This document shows, in pieces, positions 16,225 to 25,405 of a stretch of 37,009 bases of DNA. The stretch is from Candidatus Kuenenia stuttgartensis (GTDB lineage Bacteria; Planctomycetota; GCA-002687715; CAIWVZ01). Numbering within the stretch: position 1 is the first letter of the stretch; the number at the start of each line of letters is the position of its first letter. The translations under genes were made by a program, and so were the position numbers. The notes beneath the pieces are model-generated. The model had not been told where the DNA came from, made no database searches, and saw only the letters and a program-made list of their open reading frames with translations. The stretch is from the NCBI GenBank assembly GCA_945860915.1, contig CAMARR010000007.1:1-37009 (forward strand), read 5' to 3'.

Positions 16225-17826
16225 TCAGCTGACCTGTACGCCAGGTCGTCCCGCCTCAACGACGAAGGACTTCCTGACCAACGTGCTCCCATTTGGCTTG
16301 AGGACACTGTCAACGACGATGTAGTCTGACTTCCATGTCTTCGGCGTGACTGTACAACGCACGTAGCCTCGCTCCGCATTGTGCCAGCGTAGGCCTGCGT
16401 TGTCGGCCATCAAATTCGAAAGCGTCTTCGGCACCGCTGTCCCGGCACCGCCGCTTGAAATCGAGGTTCCGACGAACTCTACGCCGACAACCGGAGACCT
16501 TGAGTCGCGATCGTCGACACGCAAGTCGTTTACCCAATTCGAGTGGATGTCCCCCGTAATCACGATGGGGTTGTTGATCTTCCGGTCGGCCATGAACCGC
16601 ATGAGCTTGATCCGCTCATCCGTGTAGCCAGGCCATTGGTCCATCGAATACGTCCGCTCACCCTCAGTCTTCGTACGGAAGGCAACCAAACCCATCATCA
16701 CCTGCTGCGCGAGAAGATTCCATGTGGCCTTTGAGTCAACAAGCGATGACTCGAGCCAGTTCCTTTGACGAGCTCCGAGGATGGTATTGAGTGGGCTCAA
16801 CGCCGCATCGTTCAACTGCCGATGACCGTCACCGTTGGGTTGGTCCGTCCGATACTGCCTTGTGTCGAGCACGGTGAAGTCGAGCAACTTACCGAACTGT
16901 CCCCGGCGATAGAGCGTCATGTCCGGCCCCTTTGGCATTGCCGACGGCCGCAACGGCATGTTCTCGTAGTAAGCGCGATAGGCATTTGCCCGCTGCTGCG
17001 CAAACGCGATGGGATCGACGTCCTTCAGCGAAGAGACGAGGTTCGCGTAATTATTCTCGACTTCATGGTCATCCCAGGTAACCCACCACGGGCAAGTGGC
17101 GTGCGCGCGTTGCAGCAGAGGATCCGACCGGTATTGCGCATGACGCCGCCGATAATCACCAATCTGTTGAAGCTTGGGCCCCACGTGGAATCGCACGCGG
17201 GCATCCTTCTCGTCTGTCTTCGGCTTCTCTGCGTACTCGTAGATGTAATCGCCGAGGAAGAAGACCATGTCAGGGGAATCCGCGGCCATCTGTTCGTAGG
17301 CGGAATAAAACCCCTGTTCGAAATGGTGGCACGATGCGAACGCGAACTTGAGCCTCTCGGGCGATGCGTCAACACGCGGCATAGTCCGGGTCCGCCCCGT
17401 CGGACTCTGGGAACTTCGGGTACGAAATCCGTAGAAGTACCAACGATCCGGTTCGAGTCCTTCGACCTCGACATGAACGGCGTGTCCCATGTCAGCGCCT
17501 GCAAGGATCTTTCCCTTTCTAGCCACGTTGATTAGCGCCTCGTCATGTGCAACGACCCACTCAAGCTCGATGGACTCGGCAGGCATCCCACCGTCAACCT
17601 CGAGCGGCTTGAGTGCCAGTCGCGTCCATAGCACGACACCGGTTGGGGTCGGATCTCCCGAGGCAACGCCAAGAGTGAATGGATTGTCTCCAGCAAGGCC
17701 TAAGAGGATGGGGTGCATGCTAGCCATGCGATCTAGGCAAGGCAGCGAAACCACTGCCGCTGAGAGGGCGAGAAACGAGCGCCGCGAAAGCTCGCTTTCT
17801 CGAGAACCTAGTGCTGATGACCGCAT
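16225..17826 (-). CDS. phoD: PhoD-type alkaline phosphatase, Tat-exported
   Basis: A 533 aa metallophosphoesterase with a Tat signal (SRRSFLALSAAVVSLP) and a ribosome site (AGGAGA) 6 nt before the ATG. An N-terminal Fn3-like PhoD_N domain (FTLGVASGDPTPTGVVLWTRL) is followed by catalytic metal motifs FASCHHFEQGFY, FFLGDYIYEY, WDDHEVENNYA and VITGDIHSNWVNDL, and by VEFVGTSISSGG. PhoD enzymes hydrolyse phosphomono- and diesters in the periplasm with Ca and Fe. Residues look complete. It is convergent with the TIG-domain gene. No PHO box could be assigned. Confidence 0.95.
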   Translation of the reverse strand: MRSSALGSRESELSRRSFLALSAAVVSLPCLDRMASMHPILLGLAGDNPFTLGVASGDPTPTGVVLWTRLALKPLEVDGGMPAESIELEWVVAHDEALINVARKGKILAGADMGHAVHVEVEGLEPDRWYFYGFRTRSSQSPTGRTRTMPRVDASPERLKFAFASCHHFEQGFYSAYEQMAADSPDMVFFLGDYIYEYAEKPKTDEKDARVRFHVGPKLQQIGDYRRRHAQYRSDPLLQRAHATCPWWVTWDDHEVENNYANLVSSLKDVDPIAFAQQRANAYRAYYENMPLRPSAMPKGPDMTLYRRGQFGKLLDFTVLDTRQYRTDQPNGDGHRQLNDAALSPLNTILGARQRNWLESSLVDSKATWNLLAQQVMMGLVAFRTKTEGERTYSMDQWPGYTDERIKLMRFMADRKINNPIVITGDIHSNWVNDLRVDDRDSRSPVVGVEFVGTSISSGGAGTAVPKTLSNLMADNAGLRWHNAERGYVRCTVTPKTWKSDYIVVDSVLKPNGSTLVRKSFVVEAGRPGVQVS

Positions 17827-18138
17827 CTACATCTCCTGTCCAGATCCTAGTGCCTCGGGCAAAGGCGTACCAACGCATCCATGAGTTCGATGGTGGGACC
17901 CAGTTTCACCAGCTAGCTAAGGCCCAAAAGCACCGTGATTGAGAGCGAGTGCTCGCCAGCGCAAGCACTTACGGCGCTGAGAATCACACTCACCAACGGC
18001 AAGGCTCCATCAGATTTATGCGTCTTTTTGTCCGAGTTGGGAGTAAACTTAAGTGCGTGACGACAGCCCCACCCGTTTTGGTTGGGCGTTGATCGCCACC
18101 GGGGTCCTACGCCGCGCAACACTGAATCGAGATCTAAC
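17827..18138. other. Divergent intergenic region, phoD / small membrane protein
   Basis: About 310 bp with no supported gene. A minus-strand open frame across it has no motif and overlaps the small membrane gene. An imperfect dyad lies near 17945-17970 (AGTGCT and AGCACT arms, 6 bp). Promoters for phoD and the small membrane gene should lie here but could not be placed. Confidence 0.3.
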
Positions 18139-18378
18139 GTGGTTGCATCCTTTGCCGTTCTTTGGTCGCTGATGGGGATGGTCCTTGCGCTCGTCGCATG
18201 CACCCCCTTCCTTGGCGCACTGAATTGGCTAGTCATCCCAATCACGGCCGCCGGATTCGCCTTCTCGCTGTTTGCCCACACCGTTTCAGGGCAATCTCGC
18301 AGAAGCCTCACACTCGCCTCCGTCACCCTCAGCGGTATGGCGGTTGTTATCTCCTCGCTAAGGCTCGCCGCCGGCTGA
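18139..18378 (+). CDS. Small two-to-three-helix membrane protein
   Basis: Not recognised. From the GTG at 18139 it has 79 aa; a TTG at 18082 would add 19 residues rich in Arg and Pro. Hydrophobic segments cover VVASFAVLWSLMGMVLALVA, LNWLVIPITAAGFAFSLFA and, after a short basic loop (SGQSRRS), LTLASVTLSGMAVVISSL. This is the layout of small DUF4190-like membrane proteins. Function unknown. It is 30 bp upstream of the RlmI-like gene and may be co-transcribed with it. Confidence 0.55.
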   Translation: MVASFAVLWSLMGMVLALVACTPFLGALNWLVIPITAAGFAFSLFAHTVSGQSRRSLTLASVTLSGMAVVISSLRLAAG

Positions 18379-18408
18379 GCCCCTCAAGCGATCTGCTACA
18401 ACGGGGGC

Positions 18409-19638
18409 ATGACCCGCAAGGAACGACCCGCAGACAACGATGATGGCGAGAACGTCTCGCCGCGACGCCACGGAATCGACCACCGGCCCGACGAGCCGAT
18501 GCTCAAGACCAAGACGCTCCCCCGTGGGCCTTGGGTCTTCAAAAAGATGATCCTCTTCCCAGGCGCCAAAACCGGCAATGGCCGGTGGTGTGCGCTCCGC
18601 GGCAAAGACGGGAACATCGTTGCGCATGGTTTCCTGAATCGAAAATCGGAGATCTCGTTTCGCGTGGTCGGAGGACCTAACGACTCGGATCTTGGCGAGC
18701 TCCTACTCAAGCGCTTTGCCGCGGCCCACGATTTGCGCACTAGGTTGCTAGGCCTTCATTTAGTCACAAACGGTGCACGCATCGTCCATGGCGAGGCTGA
18801 CGGCTGTCCGGGCCTCATTGTCGACCGGTATGGGCGCACGTTGGTCGTTCTTGTGTACGCACTTGGCTGGGTCGCGAACGCTGAGATCGTCGAACGTGCC
18901 CTGCGCAGGCTTCCTGCGGTTGATCGCATTGTCTGGCATGGTGACGCTCGCTCCGCAGACCTCGAAGGGTTCCGCCTCCCCGAGCCACCTCCCGGCCTCA
19001 CCGAGACCGTTGAAGAGCACGGCGTCCGCTATGAGGCCGACCTTTCAGGCGGGCACAAATCCGGCCTGTTCCTCGACCAGCGGGACAATCGCCGGCTGCT
19101 CGGAACATTGGCCAAGGGCAAACAGGTCCTCGACCTTTGCTGCAATGCAGGCGGTTTTTCCCTTCATGCCGCCAAAGGCGGTGCGACACGAGTTACTTCA
19201 GTCGACCTTGACGAGAAAGCGCTCGTCCGGGCGAAGAAGAACGGCCGCTTGAATGACCTCAAGATTGGCTGGACGCATGCGGATTTGTTCCCGTTCCTAC
19301 GCGAGGCCAAGCAGGCGAAGCACGTCTACGACATCGTTGTATTGGATCCACACAAGTTGGCCACGGGAAAAGGTGAAGTCCAAGAGGGCCTCGCTAAGTA
19401 CCGCGACATGAATCAACTTGCATTCGACGTCGTAGCGCGCGGAGGGTTGTTGCTCACGTTCTCGTGCTCAGGAGCCGTCAGCCGCGACGCGTTTGAAGGC
19501 GTTGTTGCGTCGGCAGCCGAAGCTGCCGGACGCCACGCACGCGTCCTCCGAACACTTGAGGCCGCATCCGACCACCCGGTCGCTCTCGACTTCCCCGAGG
19601 GCCGATACCTGAAGGGCCTCCTCGTCCACGTCACGTGA
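18409..19638 (+). CDS. RlmI-like class I rRNA methyltransferase
   Basis: A 409 aa protein with an N-terminal PUA-like region and a central RlmI-type segment (LHLVTNGARIVHGEADGCPG, LIVDRYG). GGHKSGLFLDQRDNR leads into the SAM-binding motif VLDLCCNAGGFSLHAA and VTSVDLDEKAL. The family m5C active-site loop, usually DPPKF/L, reads DPHKLATGKGE, and FSCSG keeps the catalytic-type Cys. The Pro-to-His change is unusual for the family. It probably methylates cytosine in 23S rRNA, but the exact base is not determinable. The stop overlaps the next GTG (GTGA). Confidence 0.88.
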   Translation: MTRKERPADNDDGENVSPRRHGIDHRPDEPMLKTKTLPRGPWVFKKMILFPGAKTGNGRWCALRGKDGNIVAHGFLNRKSEISFRVVGGPNDSDLGELLLKRFAAAHDLRTRLLGLHLVTNGARIVHGEADGCPGLIVDRYGRTLVVLVYALGWVANAEIVERALRRLPAVDRIVWHGDARSADLEGFRLPEPPPGLTETVEEHGVRYEADLSGGHKSGLFLDQRDNRRLLGTLAKGKQVLDLCCNAGGFSLHAAKGGATRVTSVDLDEKALVRAKKNGRLNDLKIGWTHADLFPFLREAKQAKHVYDIVVLDPHKLATGKGEVQEGLAKYRDMNQLAFDVVARGGLLLTFSCSGAVSRDAFEGVVASAAEAAGRHARVLRTLEAASDHPVALDFPEGRYLKGLLVHVT

Positions 19639-20255
19639 GGGCTGCTTCTTTGATCGTCCACATCATCTTGGCGGCCGGCGCGGGCACGCGCGTGGGACAA
19701 CCCAAGGGACTGCTCTCGTTGGGTGGTGTCCCACTCGTCGCTCGCCTAGTTCATGAGAGCATCGCTGCCGGAACTCAAGCGATCATTGTCGTCACAGGTG
19801 CGCAATCCCATGCGGTGGCCGGTTGCCTTCAATCGGTCGGCAGCGATTTCGTCCGGATAATTGAGAACAAGGCGTGGGAACTTGGGCAAACTTCCTCCAT
19901 TCGCACCGGCCTCGTTCAGCTCCCGACCAACGCGACTGCTTTCATGATCCATCCCGTGGACCATGCGTTGGTTCGGAGTCATCACCTTCGATCACTATTC
20001 AACGCTTGGGAGACGCAAGAATCCCCGAGGGCGATTCTGCGCCCTCAGTTCGGGGCGAACTTTGGGCACCCGGTCCTCTTCGCGTCAGGCTACGCCCCAG
20101 AGTTCCTTGCGTTAGCCGACCATGAGCCCGGCCATACCGTCTACCGTCGCCACCTCAGAGAAGTTGTGGGAGTCCCGATGCCCGACGACGGCTGCAATTT
20201 TGACCTCGACACGCCCGCGGATCTCGCCGAGGCAACGCGTCGCGTTTGCTCCTAA
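19635..20255 (+). CDS. mocA: MocA-like molybdenum cofactor cytidylyltransferase / MobA-family NTP transferase
   Basis: A 206 aa protein from a GTG overlapping the upstream stop. IILAAGAGTRVGQPKGLLSLGG is the nucleotide-binding signature, with the Gln-Pro-Lys form of the MocA branch. HPVDHALV marks the metal-binding Asp, GHPVLFASGYA follows, and NFDLDTPADL closes the protein. MocA makes molybdopterin cytosine dinucleotide for xanthine-dehydrogenase-family enzymes; a molybdenum hydroxylase operon lies on the other strand 2 kb away. Other NTP transferases of this family (for example MobA or PucB-like) are alternatives. It is convergent with the oxidase gene; stop codons overlap. Confidence 0.8.
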   Translation: MRAASLIVHIILAAGAGTRVGQPKGLLSLGGVPLVARLVHESIAAGTQAIIVVTGAQSHAVAGCLQSVGSDFVRIIENKAWELGQTSSIRTGLVQLPTNATAFMIHPVDHALVRSHHLRSLFNAWETQESPRAILRPQFGANFGHPVLFASGYAPEFLALADHEPGHTVYRRHLREVVGVPMPDDGCNFDLDTPADLAEATRRVCS

Positions 20256-22021
20256 TAGATCGTCATCGGGTGCCACGTTGAGACGAAAGGCCCCATCGTT
20301 CCCATCGGCCAAGAAATTGCTTGCAACGCAAAGCGAATCCCCGCCAATCCTGCATTCGGTGGAACGTAGTAAGGGAAATTCGCATCGAGCCCAGCCTGCG
20401 CGATGCTGGTCCCCCCGTAGATGACCGGATAGGCCCCGTCGATATAGAGCGTTCCGAGCCCGGGAGCGAGATACGGAATCGCAACAGGAATTCCGCAATA
20501 GAGGTTCACCAATGTCCCAGGCGCCGCCTGCACCTTCACAGCACCGACGCCACCCACGGCAAACGCGCTCGAACTTTCCGAGATCGTGAGAGCCGGGAGG
20601 CTTGACTTGGCATCCCAGTCCACATCATCAGGGAGACCATCAGCATCGAAGTCCGCCGTATAGGCGAATGTCGTCATCATTCCCATCATCATGTGTTCTG
20701 AGTCATGGCAGTGGAACATCCATTCGCCCGGATTGTCCGCCGTGAATTGAACTGATGCGGAACTCCCCGACAGGCCGACGGGGTAAATGATCAGAGTGTC
20801 CTTGGTTGGCGGATTAGCCGTGCCGCCTGCGGTCCCCATCAGACGCCACGCGTGGCCATGGATGTGCATGGGATGGACGAAACTCCCGGCCATCGGCGAC
20901 GGGCCGTTGACAAAATCCAACTGGATCGTGTCATTCAAGGCGACGTTGATCGGAGTCACCGCGGGCCACGCCTGTCCATTGATCGTGAAGGACATGCCAC
21001 CCATACCGGAATTGAAAGCCAGCACCGCCGGGTAGGTATGCGTCGGACTCGCCGAAATTGCCGTTGTTGTGCCGAATCCAGACAATTGCGAGTAGGCCAA
21101 CAAAGTCCCGGTGGCGAGATTCGTGGGAACGAAACTCGCGGCTGGCGTGGAAGCCACCGACCCAACGTAAGAAACTACGCCGCGCACCACGGTGGTCGTG
21201 CGATTGAACAGCCCGGACGCCGCCAAACTCCACGTTCCCGTGTTGTTCATTGTCACGATGGCGTCGTAGCGCTCACCTGCGCCAATTGGAATCGCCTGCT
21301 TGGTCAACGTCGTGATGCGATGTCCATCCGTGTGGGTTACATCCATCGAGTGTCCGTCGAGAGCGATGACGTAGTGGCTTCGGACCGCAGCATTCAAGAA
21401 TCGGAATCTCACGCGCTGCCCCGAGGTGACGCTGATGGGGACTTGACCTGCGCTCGTGGCACCATTCATGAAATGCCCGGCGAGACCAGGGGCCGTCCCG
21501 CCCATCATTCCGCCGATGAAGCCGCCCGCTTGCGTCGTGTCGTCATGAAGGATGACGGGCACGTCAACGTCGTACGGCGGGTCCGCCGCAGGATTTGAGG
21601 GATAGGAGCGCACCATGCCATACAGTCCCGACGTCATCTGCTCTTCGACGTGCGGGTGGTACCAGAACGTCCCTGACTCGGGGACGACGAATTCATAGAT
21701 AAACTCCTGCCCGGGCGCGATAGCAGGTCGTGTCACGCCGGGAACTCCATCCATGCCATTGACCATGTTGATCCCATGGAAATGCAGTGAACTCGCGGCG
21801 GAGAGTTGGTTCACGAATCGGACGCGCAACGTTTGCCCTTGCGTCACATCAATCGTCGGTCCCGGGAGTTGACCGTTGAACAAAAGCGCGGGAATTGTGA
21901 CTCCAGGCGCAACCGTCACCGTCCCCGGCGCTGCGGTCAGAGTGTAGTTCACCACTTGCCCAAACGCACCTGATGCGAGGCATCCCAAGGTCACGAGAAC
22001 ACATGCAAGCACACGGTTCAT
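20252..22021 (-). CDS. Secreted multicopper oxidase with C-terminal module
   Basis: A 589 aa protein from the ATG at 22021, chosen because GAGGAGG lies 5 nt upstream and because it directly begins a signal peptide (MNRVLACVLVTLGCLASGAFG). Copper motifs appear in order: SSLHFHGINM (about residue 80), GTFWYHPHVEEQ, FVHPMHIHGHAWRL and WMFHCHDSEHMMMGM, which has a Met axial ligand in HCHxxxHxxxxM. The oxidase oxidises phenols or metals with O2. Met-rich patches (GGFIGGMMGG and HMMMGMM) hint at metal oxidation or copper tolerance. After a calcium-type linker (DFDADGLPDD) comes a beta-rich module of about 120 residues resembling that of the TIG protein. It lies 69 bp downstream of the hcr-like operon. 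Confidence 0.93.
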   Translation of the reverse strand: MNRVLACVLVTLGCLASGAFGQVVNYTLTAAPGTVTVAPGVTIPALLFNGQLPGPTIDVTQGQTLRVRFVNQLSAASSLHFHGINMVNGMDGVPGVTRPAIAPGQEFIYEFVVPESGTFWYHPHVEEQMTSGLYGMVRSYPSNPAADPPYDVDVPVILHDDTTQAGGFIGGMMGGTAPGLAGHFMNGATSAGQVPISVTSGQRVRFRFLNAAVRSHYVIALDGHSMDVTHTDGHRITTLTKQAIPIGAGERYDAIVTMNNTGTWSLAASGLFNRTTTVVRGVVSYVGSVASTPAASFVPTNLATGTLLAYSQLSGFGTTTAISASPTHTYPAVLAFNSGMGGMSFTINGQAWPAVTPINVALNDTIQLDFVNGPSPMAGSFVHPMHIHGHAWRLMGTAGGTANPPTKDTLIIYPVGLSGSSASVQFTADNPGEWMFHCHDSEHMMMGMMTTFAYTADFDADGLPDDVDWDAKSSLPALTISESSSAFAVGGVGAVKVQAAPGTLVNLYCGIPVAIPYLAPGLGTLYIDGAYPVIYGGTSIAQAGLDANFPYYVPPNAGLAGIRFALQAISWPMGTMGPFVSTWHPMTIY

Positions 22022-22090
22022 CAAAACCTCCTCTACGGGGAACACGAGGATTCTAACGCACCAACGCCACCGTCCGTTAATCGAAATCGA

Positions 22091-23086
22091 TCAGCGCGAT
22101 GCCGTCTCAGCCACCGCGCGCTTTCCAGTTACGTCCAAGAAACACCGCTTGGTGAACACCGCCACCATCTTGCGACGGTAGGCAGGGGTCATGGCGGTGT
22201 TGTTGTGAATCACGAGCCCATCGGCGACAGCCTCGCCGATCTCGGACGCTGTTGCCTCGTCGATGCGCTTTCCGATGAATTGTGAAATTGCGCCATCGCG
22301 CGAAAGCGGAGTCGTGTGGACAGCGCCCAAGTTCACGTGTGCATCCAACAACAAGTCTCCGTCAACCTTCGCCGCGACTGCAACTCCGAGCACCGGAAAG
22401 TCGAATGACTCGCGTGTGCGAAGTTTGCGGTAGGACGCCTTCCAGGTGCGCGCCTCAGTGGGGATTCGGATCTCGACAAGCAACTCGCCCTCACCCAACA
22501 CATGGCGCTTGATGCCGTCGTGCTCGTAAAACTCGCCGAGTGGAACGACGCGGCGGCCCTTCGGACCTGCGATCGTGACCGATGCACCGAGAGTGATCAA
22601 CACCGGCGCGAGATCGCCCGAGTAGACCGCCACACATTCCTTGGCACCCCACACAACGCGACACGCATCGCCTTCGCTCTTAAGACAACCGCTAATCGAA
22701 TCGCGCCAGAACTTGCTCTGATTGAACCAGAAGCAGCGAGTGTCAACCATCAGGTTGCCGCCCACGGTGCCCGTCTGACGCAAAAGGTGCGAAGAAATCA
22801 CACCGATGGCCGCGGGGATCACAGGCAAGTCACGCCGCATCCCGGAATCAGTCATGACGTCGTCAAGCAGCGCGCCTGCCCCGATCCGAGTCGTGTCGAA
22901 TGACTTGAGTTCAGTCACCGTGCCAAGCGAAATGACATGGGGCTTCGCGTTAATCTCGTACTTGTAGTTGCAGAGGAGATCCGTACCGCCAGCCACGAAG
23001 TCAGCATCCTTGCCGAACTTCGTTTTGAGCGCCACCGCCTCGTCGACCGTCTTCGGCTCGTGGAGCGTGAAAGGAGGAAGGATCAT
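22091..23086 (-). CDS. hcrB: FAD subunit of molybdenum hydroxylase, 4-hydroxybenzoyl-CoA reductase beta-like
   Basis: A 331 aa CoxM/XdhB-type FAD-binding protein. FVAGGTDLLCNY and RQTGTVGGNLMVDT are the FAD motifs. Between them and the second half is an insert with four cysteines: C118 (DTRCFWFNQSKFWRDS), C134, C142 and C151, spaced 16, 8 and 9 residues. The insert, with FNQSKFW, GCLKSEGDAC and VYSGDLAPVL, matches the [4Fe-4S]-binding loop known for the HcrB subunit of 4-hydroxybenzoyl-CoA reductase, and it is absent from ordinary xanthine dehydrogenases. It starts 3 bp after the hcrA-like stop. The true substrate could be another aromatic CoA ester. Confidence 0.88.
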   Translation of the reverse strand: MILPPFTLHEPKTVDEAVALKTKFGKDADFVAGGTDLLCNYKYEINAKPHVISLGTVTELKSFDTTRIGAGALLDDVMTDSGMRRDLPVIPAAIGVISSHLLRQTGTVGGNLMVDTRCFWFNQSKFWRDSISGCLKSEGDACRVVWGAKECVAVYSGDLAPVLITLGASVTIAGPKGRRVVPLGEFYEHDGIKRHVLGEGELLVEIRIPTEARTWKASYRKLRTRESFDFPVLGVAVAAKVDGDLLLDAHVNLGAVHTTPLSRDGAISQFIGKRIDEATASEIGEAVADGLVIHNNTAMTPAYRRKMVAVFTKRCFLDVTGKRAVAETASR

Positions 23087-23089
23087 GGA

Positions 23090-25405
23090 TCAGCTCTTTC
23101 CTTTCTTCTTCGCCTCAAGCGCCCTCAAGATGCTGGCGGGCGTAATCGGCAGCTCGCGCATGCGCACGCCAATGGCGTCGTAGATCGCATTTCCGACCGA
23201 AGGCAGGATCGGGAGAAGTGGGCCCTCGCCCGCCTCCTTCGCGCCAAACGGTCCTTCTTTGTCGTCGGATTCCACGATGAACACATCCACCGGTGGCATC
23301 TCCTTTGCCGTGAGCATCGGATAGTCAAGCAGCGATGGATTGCGGATGTTGCCTTTGGAGCGATGGTTGAAGTCCCATTGCTCCATCAGAACCTGGCCGA
23401 GCCCCATATGAACGCAACCAATGATCTGGCTCTTCACTGCAAGTGGATTTAGTGCACGACCGCAATCGTGCGCGGCCCAAATCTTGTCGAGGTGAACGAA
23501 TCCGGTCTCGGTATCGACATGAAGTTCAGTGATATAGGCGCCAAAGGAGTAGGTCGGTGAAAGTCCTGCCCCGGCACCCTTGTATGCGCCGCCGAGTTTG
23601 GGCGACTGATACCAGCCACTCGCAATCAGCGCACCATTGTCGGCCAAGGCTTCGTCCAAGGCCTCCATGTACGTCATCGACTTCGATGGGTCGACGGTAT
23701 TGATCACCTTGGCGTCACGGAAGACCCAATCGGTGGGCTCACCACCTGCCATGCGACAGGCTGCCTTGCGGAGCTGCTCACGGATGTTTTCGGCCGCCTT
23801 GATCGCGGCATTGCCCATCATAAACGTGACGCGTGATGAGTACGAACCAAGATCGATCGGTGCGAGATCCGAGTCCTCAGTTTTCACCCGGATCCACGAA
23901 ACGTCGAGTCCTAGAATCTCTGCAACGCACTGTGCAAGGACGGTGTCCGATCCCTGGCCAATTTCGGCCGCCATCGAGTGCACGGTCACACCACCGTCCA
24001 TGTCGATCTTGATGTGAACAGTCGACTGCGGCGTGCGGGTGCGGTGAATCGGTAACGCCGATCCCGAAATATAGAACGAGCAGGCGAGCCCGATTCCGTG
24101 GCCGAAAGGCAGCTTGCCACGCTTGTCCTTCCAACCAGACGCGTCACGGACTTTCTCGATGCACTCAACCACGCCGTTCGACGTAATGCGAAAGTCATTA
24201 ATCGTCGTCGTGTATGCGGGAAGCGCATTCTGGATGCGCATTTCAGCCGGATCGATTCCGACTTTCTCTGCGCATTCATCGAATAGCAGTTCCAGCGCAT
24301 AACGCGTGTTCACCGCGCCATGCCCGCGCATGGCGCCAGACATCGGCTTGTTCGTGTAGGCGCGGCGACCGCGATACTTGAAATTGTCAATGCGGTAGGG
24401 GCCCTGAGCCAAAACCCCGTTGTAGTAAGAAGTCACCACGCCGAATGAGCCGTAGGCTCCACCGTCTATGAGCGCGTCGATATCGAGACCAGTGAGTCGA
24501 CCGTTCTTGTCGCAGCCAACGGCTACGTCGATTTCGCTCGGGTGCCTACCGTGATGGGAGATGAACACCTCCTCGCGGTCGAACGTGATGCGCACGGGTC
24601 GTCGACACCTCATGGTCAACAACGACGCGATCATCTCGTGCGGGAACGGATCGGACTTGCCACCGAAGCCGCCGCCGACGTTCGGCCTAATCACCCGAAT
24701 ACGACTCATCGGGAGTCCGAGGACCTCCGACATTGCTCGATGGAGATAGTGAGGGACCTGAGTCGCCGACCAGATATGCAACCGACCATCGCGATCGAAG
24801 TGAGCAACCGCCGACATCGGCTCGGTGAACGTGTGAGAAATCCCGGCGTACTCGAAGTGCCCCTTCGCTACGTGGAATGACTCGGAGAACGCCTTCGGCA
24901 GGTCACCAAAGTGCTGCTCAACCATCTTGTGGAGGTTGTTGCCGAACTTCGTACCGGGGTGAATCTTGTCTGCCGCGTTAGCTACCTCAGCAAGCGCCTG
25001 CTTCGCATCGTCGATCGGCTTCGTCGGAAGGTACTCGACATGAATGAGCTTCATCGCCTCCATGGCGATCCACTCGTCATCTGCCGCGATGCCCGCTACC
25101 GGCTCACCTACGTAACGCACGCGGTCGATGCCCATCGACGGCTCATCCTTCGAGATCGGAAGAACGCCGAATGGACGGGGGGCGTCCTTGCCGGTAACGA
25201 TGGCGTGAACACCCGGGAGAGCCAATGCCGCCGACACGTCGAGACGCACGATGCGCGCTGACGCGTGAGGGCTACGAAGGATCTTTCCGACAAGGGTCCC
25301 CGGAATGCGGAGATCGTCGGTATAGAGCGCCTCGCCAGTAACTTTTTGGCGGCTACCTACCTGCGGGATGGGTTTGCCGATTACGTTCCACGACGGAGGC
25401 GTCAT
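23090..25405 (-). CDS. hcrA: Molybdenum-binding large subunit, 4-hydroxybenzoyl-CoA reductase alpha-like
   Basis: A 771 aa xanthine-dehydrogenase-family catalytic subunit, the length expected for HcrA. The start has GAGAAGGA upstream and overlaps the hcrC-like gene by 53 bp. It opens with GKPIPQVGSRQKVTGEALYTDD. The molybdopterin motifs are VGGGFGGK, GAMRGHGAVNTRYALELL, AAEIGQGSDTVLAQ and DCGRALNPLAVKSQIIG. GPFGAKEAGEGPLLPILP carries the conserved catalytic-type Glu. The order C-A-B matches the Thauera aromatica operon as I recall it. With the cysteine insert in the FAD subunit, it should reductively remove a phenolic hydroxyl using low-potential electrons. Confidence 0.88.
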   Translation of the reverse strand: MTPPSWNVIGKPIPQVGSRQKVTGEALYTDDLRIPGTLVGKILRSPHASARIVRLDVSAALALPGVHAIVTGKDAPRPFGVLPISKDEPSMGIDRVRYVGEPVAGIAADDEWIAMEAMKLIHVEYLPTKPIDDAKQALAEVANAADKIHPGTKFGNNLHKMVEQHFGDLPKAFSESFHVAKGHFEYAGISHTFTEPMSAVAHFDRDGRLHIWSATQVPHYLHRAMSEVLGLPMSRIRVIRPNVGGGFGGKSDPFPHEMIASLLTMRCRRPVRITFDREEVFISHHGRHPSEIDVAVGCDKNGRLTGLDIDALIDGGAYGSFGVVTSYYNGVLAQGPYRIDNFKYRGRRAYTNKPMSGAMRGHGAVNTRYALELLFDECAEKVGIDPAEMRIQNALPAYTTTINDFRITSNGVVECIEKVRDASGWKDKRGKLPFGHGIGLACSFYISGSALPIHRTRTPQSTVHIKIDMDGGVTVHSMAAEIGQGSDTVLAQCVAEILGLDVSWIRVKTEDSDLAPIDLGSYSSRVTFMMGNAAIKAAENIREQLRKAACRMAGGEPTDWVFRDAKVINTVDPSKSMTYMEALDEALADNGALIASGWYQSPKLGGAYKGAGAGLSPTYSFGAYITELHVDTETGFVHLDKIWAAHDCGRALNPLAVKSQIIGCVHMGLGQVLMEQWDFNHRSKGNIRNPSLLDYPMLTAKEMPPVDVFIVESDDKEGPFGAKEAGEGPLLPILPSVGNAIYDAIGVRMRELPITPASILRALEAKKKGKS

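Noticed and set aside
17450-17460. GTTCGAGTCC resembling a tRNA T-arm
   Set aside because: It falls inside the PhoD coding region and no acceptor, D or anticodon stems can be formed around it.
16765-17535. Plus-strand open frame of 256 codons inside phoD
   Set aside because: It is antisense to the conserved metallophosphoesterase motifs of PhoD; no domain or start signal.
17913-18326. Minus-strand open frame between phoD and the RlmI-like gene
   Set aside because: No motif; overlaps the small membrane gene, whose hydrophobic pattern is more credible.
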